The notes below the pieces were generated by a model. That model was not told the DNA's origin. It did not search any database and was given only the letters and a program-made list of their open reading frames with translations. From assembly GCA_021397845.1 (NCBI GenBank), contig CM038042.1, forward strand, positions 30,244,418-30,308,417: a stretch of 64,000 nucleotides of DNA, given 5' to 3'. Positions 24,201 through 36,200 of the stretch are shown here, one piece after another. The position numbers were made by a program, and so were the translations under genes. The DNA is from Areca catechu (taxonomy: Eukaryota; Streptophyta; Magnoliopsida; Arecales; Arecaceae). Numbering within the stretch: the first letter of the stretch is position 1; each line of letters opens with the position of its first letter.

Positions 24201-27200
24201 GCACGATAGCAACTATATCCTCATATTGATAGAGATGATTGATCAGGTGGGAGAATATAATATTGTGCAGGCCATCATAGATAATGGACCATAGTATAGG
24301 ACCGCAAGGCAACTCTTGATGTAGCAGCGACCGCATATTTTCTGGACCTCTTGTGCTGTACATTGTATTGACCTCATGTTAATAAATATTAGAAAAAATC
24401 GTAGAATGCAGAAAATAGTTGAATTAGCATAAACTTCACCAAATTCATCTATAACTATATATGGATCTTATCATTGATAAGGAACTTTACTGGAAGAGAT
24501 ATTAAAACCAAGGGTCACACGATTTGCTATAAATTATATAATAATTAATAGTCTTCTTGGCAAAAAAGTAGAGCTACGTCAAATGTTTGTCAGTCAAGAG
24601 TGGCAGCAGAGCAAATATGCCAGGATAAATACTGAAAGAAGCATTGTGAAGAACTTAGTAACAAGACAAACATTTCGATAGTGGGCCAAGAAGATAGTGA
24701 AGGATATCAATCCACTATATAAGGTATTTTAGGCTGTGGACTCTGAGAAATATGCTCAGATGAGCTTCCTGTATTACATGATGGAAAGGATAAAAAAAAA
24801 TCCAAAAGATATATCCAGTACATGCTAACGAGTATATCCGGATCATTGATAGATGGAGTTATTAAATGAGTTCGGATTTGCATCTAACAGGTATGTAATA
24901 AATCATGAACGCTCTAAATTTTAAATTCAATTATATTTGTACAAGTACACTTAACTAATTCTTAAAATATATGTATAGCTTATTATCTGAATCCGAGATT
25001 CCAATACTCCATACTGGACATTACCATGGATTAACAGTTTATGTCTGCCTTATACAATATTATATATAAGATGGAGTCTGTTACAGATGTCGCAGCGATG
25101 TGCCTATAATAAGTTAGGTTAAAATTGTTGAGTGATTTTTATTAGTACTAATTTCAACACCACATGATAATAATAATTTTTTTCAAACAATATTTTTTAA
25201 AAATGGCATAGATTTTTTTGGATCCAATGCCATCAGAAGTAAATCAAAGATGAATCCTAGTAGGTATTACTAAATTTAATATTAGATTCAAATTAATTTT
25301 TGAATTTTGCTGAATCTGAAATTCTAAATAATTTAATGTCTTTTGCAACTGAATGGTAGGTGATTTTGGTGGATCAGCAAACTATTTAAAAATTCTTGCT
25401 ATCAAGATCCTCTCCCAGATGGTGTCATCTAGTAAATGTAAGTGCAATTGGTCTACCTTCAACCTTATCCACTCCAAGCAGAGGAACCATCTAAAATAGA
25501 AGCACCTCAACAATCTTGTATATGTATACTATAATTTAATATTGAGACTAAAATACATTGAGGAAATTGAACTGAAATACTTCGATCCTATTGCAAGTAA
25601 TTATGTTAATGAGGATGAAGATGCGATAATTGGATGGGTCGTGAGTCAACAACAGGAGTCAGAGCTTGATGAGCCAAGATTACCTCCTCGACCAGCCAAT
25701 TTTGTAGCTAGCGAGGCTGGGATGGATGCTGAACAATGGACAACAAGCAATATTCCTTACAGGACTTCAACATATACTTCACATCATCCCTCCCCGCCAT
25801 TTATTCAGCCCAGAGATAGAGGAAAAGGAAAGATAGTTGTATCTCTACTGGAGCACTCAATTCATTCAAATTCAGAAACTAGAAAAAATAGTGCTAATGC
25901 TTCTTTAGATTATGGGGGATCTAGCGATCAGGAAGGGACCGAGACCGAAGAATAGGAGACGCAGCCGACTATTCATCTTCGATTCACTGATGAGTCGTTT
26001 AATCATGCCATACAGGATATAGACCATGATGCACTAATTGATAGAGCCCGCATGATACGATTCCATATGATGATGGACTCCGCGAGGTCGTTCAGGACAC
26101 AATGCAGCTGCAGATATTGTACATGAAGTAGGATCCACGGATGTATCAGGATCATCCTCGTATTCTGGATCCTCTTACCCGCATGCACTAGCAGCTTGTG
26201 ATCGATATGAATATAGATATGGTGCATTCGAGATATCTTCTAGCATTATCATCCCATGCAGCCTGGAGCATCTTACAGATCTGATTTTACTGCCGGTATA
26301 TTTGGATGGGCCCCTGCATAGCCATATCATCGGTCTCTGGATACTTTTCATAGTCGAGACCTTAGCGAGGGATTTATAATAAGTTACGATCCATCACGTA
26401 TACCTTCTAAGATGAGTTTACAGGATTATCATGCTGCCTAGTTAGAGGGATTTACTGATCTTCTTACTGAGTACATTAATGATCCTAATATTTATGGACA
26501 TCGACACTCGATCCAATTCTAAATATCAATATATAATTATATTTATATTTCACCTTTCACTTTAATTAATTACTGGTAATCTTACTTTATTATGATTTTT
26601 TTAAAAATAATATGTCATGGCTAGAGGTTAGACAGCATTTTGTAGTATTTTGAAGTGATACAAACATCTATTTAGACCTAAAAATATTTAATAAACCTTA
26701 AAAAGATCAAAAAATTGGACATGCCGGTTCGGACTGGCACGCTTCACTGTACCGAGTGTCGTATCGTATTGTATTGGCCAACTACCGGTACGGGTCTCGG
26801 TATCGATATCGAGATCCTTGGATCGAGCTATACTAATATAGGTTCTCAAAGATGAGTGAAAGCACGTTGTCTTTTATTTTTTATTATTATTTTTATGAGC
26901 TTTTACTTATCTATTTTTAATTTCTGTCTTGTTTATTTTTTAAATTCCAGTATATACACCATGCAATACCCCAGCCACCTGCATATTGTGGCTGCTTTTA
27001 GAATAGGACTATAAAAACAGAATCATTTAAGCTAATGATGTATTTTTCCACATAATAAAGGTCATTTATTAAACATCTGAAACTCACCACAAATGTCATG
27101 ACACTGTTGCTCATAAGCTAGAAACAACATACAGTTCATTTTTAAATAGAATTGAGACTTTTGTAGAGGATATATGTTCTGGTTATAAATGGAATATATG

Positions 27201-30200
27201 AATTTAAGATCAATTCAGCTTGTCCCCAAATCAAATCCTGATGGCTAGAAAAGATGCTTAGTTGATCTAAGACTTCAAAAGAACTAATGTTAGATAATCC
27301 CATGCTTTTTCTTTAGAGTTGGTGAATTTGTGAGTTGGATGGTGAAAAATGTCGATCACAGAGAAAATTTAACAACTACAAACCATCAAGAATTGGACTC
27401 ATTACGTATCTCCATTCAATAGTGACATTATAATCAGTAGTTCTAAGAGCAACTTAAAACAAGCTCAACCAAGGATCCCGGTACCAGTACCAGGACCCAT
27501 ACTGGCACTGGGCCGGTACGATACCAGTATCATATCGTACCAACACTCGGTATGGTACGGCGTGCCGGGCCGGTCCAAACCGATGCAGACCGGCATGCCC
27601 AATTTTTTTTATTCTTTTTAGGATTTATAAAATATTTTTAGACCAAATAGATGTTTTGACAGCATTTTCCTTTATTTTTCATTTTTCATGAATTTAAAAA
27701 AAGAGAGGGGAGAGGGAGAAAGAGAGAAAAGAAACATGTGTACCTTAAATCTACCTTCTTTCCTACTATTTTGGTATTTGATTGACTTCAAATCCGGGAA
27801 AAATAAGTTCTGTTGCCTTCCTTCAAACTGAGAGCTCTCAGTGCATTCTCATCAACCCTTTCCAAAACCAAATAGTAAATGGCAAAAAAAAATTGGGAGC
27901 CGGACCAAACAGATCCTGAACCGGCCAATTCGGCACAGTTCGGGACTGGCTCGGACCGGTTTCCAAATTTATATATATATATATATATATGGGAGAACCA
28001 TTTTTGTACCCGAACTGTGCCAATTTGGGACCGGTCCGGTTCGGCGAACCTTGGATTCAACTATCAAAATATGAAATGAAGATCCATACAAGCAATTTGC
28101 CCTGTGACCAATGGCTAAACTCATAAGCTGGTGAAACAATTTTAACTTTTTTGAGTTCTCTCCGTCTTTCTCCACTCACCGCAAGCAGGGGCTTTTGATC
28201 TTCATAAATGATATGCAAGGTTCAAGATAATGAGGTATGAGGGTGTATCAACTAGGTGGTGGGTACATGGTATCAAGAATTGTGCTGACAAAGTGCATCA
28301 GTGGGTACAGATAGATACTGCCAATATGCCCTTGCATGGCCTTTCTTGGGTTATTTTGGAGTTTACGCAATTTTTAGGTGTAGGATTTTGAATTCAACTA
28401 AACCTCAAAGGTCATTGATTTCGATCATGGGTTCACTCTTAACAGATGAAACATACCTCAAAAGTCATTGATTTTGATCATGAGTTTACTCTACCAAATG
28501 AAACCAATAGCAGTGTCCAATGATCAAGCAACATTTAATCCTCATTTGACAAAATCTTCCATGATTTTTATGTTAAACACAAATTATGCTCAATCTTTCG
28601 AGGAGAAAAAAAGATTCCTAACATGAAAATTTTCCTAGCCCCAAAGGAGACAACCAAGCTTTGATACCACAGCTAACATCTTTAGGCAGTACTCCCTTCT
28701 CCCTTATTTCATTTCCCCCTCTAAATGGGGGAGAAAGATTGCAGAAGGCACTGATTTAGTCATCCCAAGATGTACGAAGCACTATAGTTTGGTCCAAGGC
28801 CCATTCAGGCTCATATCTGGGCCCACTTGAGCTCACATTCAAGCCCATTTTTGGGTCCATTTGGGCTCAAACTGGGGCAAATCTACCTTGACCTGCCTCC
28901 AAACAGCTCAATCAAAGGTCACTTTGAGCAGTGTTTGGGTAGTATTTGCCCTTATTAGGTGCTGCTTTGTACCACCCAGGGGTTTGCAACATATAGATCC
29001 GTAGATATGCAACTGAGGTTATTCCAAATCTTGTGATCAACCATGCCAGATAGCAATGACCCCATCAACAAAGATTTTTTTGTTTAGCCTCGTGTACTTG
29101 CTAATTGAGTCCCACTTCTAGTTTCAACAGCCCTAGCTGCTTGAACTCAAGTTCCCCTTTGGTTCATCAATGAGCATAAATAAAAACAACAACTTTTACA
29201 ATTCCTTTATCACTTCCTAAATTTAAGCTTATTTCCTTTTGAACTTTCTATTTTTAAATTTCCATTCATTGTTTCCTGCAAAATCTGGTTGATAATAGCA
29301 AGGTTTTAAATCCCGTGAGACTGAACTATCCCAGTTTTTCAGAGGACTTGTTTGGTTGAAGGAAAGTGGAGGGGGGAAGGCACTTCTTGGGAAGTGAAAA
29401 AAAGTTCTTGTTTAGTTGGAGTTTTAAGAAGAGAGAGAAATGAAAAAGTTGTTTCTATGGAAAGACACTTCCCACATTTCATAAAAAGTGGAAATCCATA
29501 AAAGGTGGATTTTGGAACTTCCCATGGGATGGGAAGTGATGGCTTTTTTCTTTCCAAAAATATTCTTTAATATCTATATGATTAAAATTATGCAAGATAT
29601 CAATAAATGGTTAAGATAAAATACATGATATTATCCTTATATTTATATTAATATAATATAATATTTATATTAATATAATGTAATATTTATATTAATATAA
29701 TGTAATATATATTAATATAATATAATATATTATTTATATTAATATAAATATTATAATATTTATAATATATTAATATTTATATAAATATTATATTTAATAT
29801 TATATTATATATATTTATAATATATTTATATTAATAAAGATATAATATCATTATTAATATAAAATTTGGGAGTAAAAAAGTATAATCTTATATTTATTAA
29901 GGGCATAATAGGTATTTTATATAGTTTTCCAGGAAGTGAATGCTCAACCAAATATAAGCCACTCTTAAATAAGTCACTTTTTCATAATTAACCAAACATG
30001 CCAAAATCTTATTCCTAAGAAATAACTTCTTAGAAAATAGCTTACCAAAAAGTTACTTCCTTGGAAGAAAAGTTATTCTCGTAAATCAAACGAGTCCAGA
30101 ATGGGAGGCACTGCCATCCTGTCCCGTCCTGATACTTGAAATAGAGGATGTCCCGAGACATTCCGATTGGGATGCTGGGACACCGGCAGGACATCCTATC

Positions 30201-33200
30201 CCGACACATGGGATGGTATCTCGTCCTAGTATCCCATGGGACATTCCACCAGGATCTGAATCCTTGGATAAACGTAATTTGCTCCAAAGACAAAATCAAA
30301 AGAGAATAAACAGCAATAAAAGTTCAAATTGGATGAATAGGGATCTATTATTTGCTAGGTAAGAGAAGCTAAGCTATGCATTAATAGGTTGACCAAAAGG
30401 TGGATTCAGATCAGTGAATCAACAACACTAACGCAACAAGATGGGTTATTGTTGATGAGCTAGACCTTGCCGGTATAGTAAGCTGACCTCACCTAAGCAT
30501 GACCCAACTCAAGTCATAGCATCGTTAACTATTAGTTATAACTATTAATTAAGACCTCTAATCTATATATATATATATATGGAAATATTTTGATTTCGAA
30601 AAAAATAGCTTGTTTTCTTCCAAACTTTTTATCACTTCTTAAGAGAGACAGACCATTTATAATAAAAGGTAATTAGCACAATCATTTATTTAAGATTTCT
30701 TTGATTTTTTTGCTTTTTTTTTCTGGTTGACCCTTCTGAATGTAGTGCATTTATATAAAAGTGCCATTTTAGATATTAAAGAAAGATCATATTTCCTATT
30801 TCTGCAATGTACCAACCATGCCATAAGCTACCAAAAATGCATGTTTTTGGTTGTTTGTATAAATATGTCAATAATATGATTTACATATTCAATGCAGGCC
30901 ATCTTAATTGTAAACTAATATGATTAATCTGAATTATTAAAGGACAGGTTTCCCTAGCATATCTTCCCTATCTTTGACAAATGCATACAACGTGTAGCAT
31001 TTTTTGTAAACAAAGATCGATACCAGAGCAGAATAATTTCATCCTTTTGAACTAATACCAACCCATTTTGATAACTGAAACACTAATTGATAACTCATAA
31101 TATTCTAAATTCCTGGGTTTCTCTCCATTCCACAAAGTTTAAAACATGAATTGTCCATGGGGTCCTTTTCCTAATGGGCAATAAATTCCTCCCATGGGGT
31201 ATTTTAACTTCCTTTCTAAAAGAAAATCCATTTCCCTATAAAGTTGACCATTTTAATGTAAATTTTCTCAAGCCAAGGAGACCATCTTAAACCACAACCC
31301 TTGATAGAAATAAATCATTCCTTAAACAGTATGAGCTATGCATAGGACTCCACATCTTAAAGTAGAGGTTGCCAAGGATATCAGAGCACATAAAATACCT
31401 CTCATTTTAGAACAAAGCCAAAATTAATTCTACCCATATATCTGGGACCAATTCCTATCATCTATTAGTTGACTATTCCTATCTATAACACCCAATGAGT
31501 TCTCATTTGCTGCCAAACAGCCAATCATTATATTTTGCACTTGCACCTAGTCTATGATATTCTAGAATACCCACAAGAAAAATCATCAACACCATAAGAC
31601 CAGCATTCTATTAGACATCCAACAGCTTAATAAGGAGATTATAGTTGATTGATGTACATAAAAGAAGCACCAAAACCTCTAAACATTCACAATGATAATG
31701 CGGGCAGCCTCTTCCAGTGAGACAGACTTGAACCTTGATTCATGGGATTACTATTTTTCAAAAGTTAATATCTACTTCTCAAAAAAGAAAGAAAAAGAAA
31801 AGAAAGCAAGGGTGTTTACATGTATAATGGAAAGACTATGAAATGGCTTTACGCTAACTGTATTCTGGTGAGACAGGCATCGCATGCCTAGATAGTAAAT
31901 TGAGAAGTACAATTCTGAAAAAGACAGTGGAGTAGAACCTACAATTCTTAAGAACTCTCATATACCCAATTTCACAATGCACCATCAACAAGATATCGAT
32001 CCACAATAGCATTCCTATCCTATTACATATGTACATAAGTGATCTGTTTCTAGCATGGTCGGTTATTACCATTATAAACATGAAGAAATTCTTTTCTTCA
32101 TTTCCAGCAAAATTTCTTTTCACTTTATTGATTTAACAGAGAATTTTGTTCCTATTTATTTAACTTGGAAAAAGATGAACAACAGAGAATCTGGTTAAGA
32201 TAGATGCTTAATAACATAATACAGATGGAATTAACTGGAAAGCATCTGAAAGATACTTTAGGACAAAATTGAATCACCCAGAGAAATTTTAAAATCTCTA
32301 AGTGGATCTGTGCATCTTTGATTGGATATAAACCAGCAGAAGTTACAATTCAGATAATAATGTGAACTTCACTAGCCAAGCTAAGTACTCGACCAGTTCC
32401 TAGAATCATGCCTTGATCTGTCCTTAAATCTTTTGAGGATTCTTGAACATGGTACCTGGTTTGACTATTAGGCTTTACATTTTCTTCTGGAGTTTGTAAT
32501 GTCAATCAGATCATATAGAATCCAAGGAAGGCCAAAATTTGACATCCATCTTAGGTCTAATTTTGGTTGTATGTCTGAGCTGTCCTCATATTTTTAAACA
32601 GATAATTCTCTGTGGAATTGCACTCACAATCCAGATGCAATTTGTCAAGCCTTAGAACTCAACAAATGGATTGGAAAAGAAAGATAATGGAGGAAAACTA
32701 ACCATGAACTAAAAAGAAATTTATTAATTTCATCAGAGGCACTAACAAAGTTATTGTCTAAGGGACCAGTGATCTACATCTCTTTAACCTCCCTAATTTT
32801 TGCAAAGTTTTGGTAATCATTACAAAATAATGATGATATGCAAGGAACTTCACCAGGACAATTATGTAACTAGATTACCCTAGCGGTCAGATACACTCCC
32901 TCTTTTTTCTTCTGTCTTCCTCTTCTCCTCCCACATTTTCTATTTCTTTTCCTTTTTCCCCTGTTCATTTCCTCCTCCTCCTCTCCCTCCTTAGCCAACA
33001 TTCTTCCGAGAAGCTAGTCATAACTCCGAAATATATGGCCTTGCTTTCCTTGAAAGCTAGTCAAGTTCATGCTTTCTGAAACTTCAGAAAGCTATAAATT
33101 AACTATTACATGAATCATTTCAAATTTTAATTCAAACATTCTATCATTCTCCCCCTAGGCAAATCGTATCTCCAACATCAATTTTAGAGAAAGAACTCTA

Positions 33201-36200
33201 CAAAGTCAAGAGATGTTTCAGGTTCAACAGAAAAAATTCCATTGCATCAAAATATTGTTCTAAATAACCTTTAATACATGTTGACCTCACTAAGTCCAAA
33301 AATCCTATTCTTGAGCCTCCTTGCCTCATTTGAGTTTCATCAACCTCAATTTATTTCAAGATTAATAGGTAATGCAAGCATACTTAATGGTAAGTAAACA
33401 AGGTAAAATGATTAGGCAGAGTAATTTTCTACATATATCTCAAACAATAAGATAAGGTTTGTTGGTTATGGTTAAGACTAAGATAATTTTAGAGCAAATG
33501 GAAAATCTTCCAAAATTCATGCAAAAATATGAAAAAAACTAAGGTTTATCTACTAAGTCACACAATATGGTAGCCCTTTTTTTGAAGCATAAAGCCAGAT
33601 GATCCATTACCTGCAAATTTTTCTCTCAACAATATGATACATTCGACCAGGAGCATATAGCCTTCTTGGGTCATTAAGCTTTCTCTTTTCTGGAATAAAT
33701 GTATCTCTCATGCAAACCAAAAATAATAAGCAGGGCAAGCTGCCCAAAGCAGTAAGACCTGGTTTAGAAACGATTATAACACTATGGATATGAAGAAAAT
33801 ATCAGAAATACTAAAGCTTGTAAAATTATGGATATGCAATAACTCACCAGAAAATAGATCCAAAAATATTCTCCAAAGGTGTTGGAGTTCTTGGCAAGAA
33901 ATCATCCTGGAAGAATTTATCATTTAGGGGTCAAGATTGACATCTAAGGATTCTCATCTAATGAGATAACCAAATTCACAAATAAAATAATCAACAAAAT
34001 GAGAATTTCCTGCACTTTCCTTAATATAAAAAGATAAAGACAGGTTGTCAAACTGAATACATAAATATATTCAAAAAATAGAGCACAAAGCAGAAATTGT
34101 TTGACACAATAAAATGCTTTAAGTTCGTATATAAATGAATGAAATTTTAAAAAATGAAGATAACTACAGATTAGTGTTATTATTTTGAAATATAAAGTAT
34201 AAGCACCCCCAGCAAAAGTCTCTTGAGTATGCAATGTCAATTCGCTTGTCCTCCACTCACTTGAGCTGCCTGTGTATACTCTAGCCATATTATTTAAAAG
34301 AAAGAAAAGAACTAATAAAAGACAAAACAAATGTATGATTAATGGGAAGACCCATGTAGACATGCTATGCACTTGATAGATCTTTGGTACTTATATAGAA
34401 CTAAGGAACTTAAATAACATAGCTTTTGGCTAGTCTTTTTGGGTAAGGTTCTAGGTTGTTCAAATTAAACTCTCTTGTCCACATAGATTTTTTGCTACCC
34501 ATGTAGTTAATAGATAAGGCCCATAATATCCATTCATTACAACTGAAGTAATATTTAACCATCCATTTTCTTTGCTATAGTTCTTAGCTAACTCCTCTTG
34601 TCAAACTTATTCAGAAACCTAAAGAAACCTGGAGTAGTAATAAGTATTATTAGAGGAGAAAAGCAATTCAAGTAAACTTTGTGTAAAAAAGCTGAGCTTG
34701 TTAAGTTAGTTTAATATGTTTTTAATAATTTCCACTGTAGTTAAGAGGATAAATTCAAAGCGATAAATATTTACATTTTACCAAGAATGAGAAAACAACT
34801 TAAGAAACAAAGCCTACTTATTCTGCAAAAGATGAAGAAGCCATATTCATCATGAGAAATTAGAGGCTTGAGAATACAACTCATGCAGAAGCATGGGTGT
34901 CGAAACTGCTGGGTATAATGTGTTAATTGGTTACATATATAAGCAATGTATATTCACAAGTAGCATGCATTAATAGAATTAAAATCTAAAAGCATGTGCC
35001 ATAGATTTCTGTACAACATGAATAGCCATTTAAAAACAATAATATTCCATCAATTTCCTAACATGAAGCTCTAAAACTAAGCAATCTTTTGAACAAATCA
35101 AATGCAATCACAAGATTTGAATTTGAAAGAATAAGTAGCAAGAAAGTTCAAAGCATCATATCAGGCGAATCTCCCAAACATGACTACATAGATCAATGGG
35201 ATGAAACTAGAGTTCTTCTTTCATATTAAATTGGTAATATCTCTTTAAATGAATACCATGACTCCAAGCAGCTTACCCATCAATTACAGGATTCTTGATA
35301 ACCAATGTTATACAAATACCATGGTATCCTCCAATAAAACAGTCACATCCTCAGTTGCTTAGAGACCTAAGTCACCAAACTCAGCTCTCTATCTCTCTCT
35401 CCAACCGCTGTCCCATTTCATTGGTCTCAAATACAGGCCTTATTGATGAATTATCCAATCCCAAAATGACCTTCATTTGCTCACCGATCAATCCAAATTC
35501 ACACTTCCTTGAAACCCAAGTCACTTGATTGAAAGGGAGGCCTAGCAACCCAAATTTTATTAAGGAAAAGAAATATAAATCTACAGAAGTATCAGATATG
35601 TAATACGAAGAAGAAAATAAAAGAGAAAAGGAGGCTTGGTATACTTAGCTGAAGAGCGAAGCAAAGCACGTCAACAATGAAACAAGGAAAGAAGGATAAA
35701 AAGGTGCAAAGCTTCCATAAGACATAGCTCTTTACAAGCAAAGCATAAAATCAATTAACTGCATATGCTGATCATCCATTTCCCATTTTAAAAATTAATC
35801 ACATTCCCACAAACCCAAGACTCCCGAGTCCACTCTATTTCTTCGATACGTAAATCACGAGATTCTACAACCTCATTTGGTAATTTCCAAAAGGAACTCA
35901 CTTTGATCTTTTCCCCTCTCCAATTCCATTGGTCAGATTTCTCCTCAAAATAAACCATAGCTCGCCCCAAAATTCAATTGTGTATTAATCCTGCATCAAG
36001 AATCCAAACTCTTTCTTTTGCAGCAAGAGAAAGAAATCAAGTCAGCAAACAATTCACTTGCCTGCAGCACAACAGAGTGGATGACATCTGCATACTTGAC
36101 GGCAAGATTCAGCGACATGCACCTGGCGGGGGCGATGGCGTAGCACTGGATCTGGTTCCTGGGGATGCCTCCGAACTGATCCCGGTGATTCGCAACGATT

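Larger units (their letters stand above)
15462..33610 (-). other. Lipase intron 3 (about 18.1 kb), filled with transposons
   Basis: It is bounded by the donor gtaatg after exon 3 and the acceptor cag before exon 4, and the split Arg codon is completed across it. Listed separately inside it are a copia derivative, an hAT element with a deletion relative, and a nested pair of small DNA elements. These explain roughly 10 kb; the rest is AT-rich without recognised content. Confidence 0.88.

Noticed and set aside
25542..25955. Separate 137-codon gene
   Set aside because: It is the C-terminal tail of the decayed hAT transposase and continues its dimerisation region in the same order as in the family.
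29339..29557. A 72-codon - strand frame
   Set aside because: It lies within the end of a small TIR element that has no coding capacity.
35996..36061. Reading exon 1 through to the stop at 35996
   Set aside because: The family continues VVLQDDFLPRT, which is found exactly at exon 2. The extra 21 residues have no family match, although this could be a retained-intron product.
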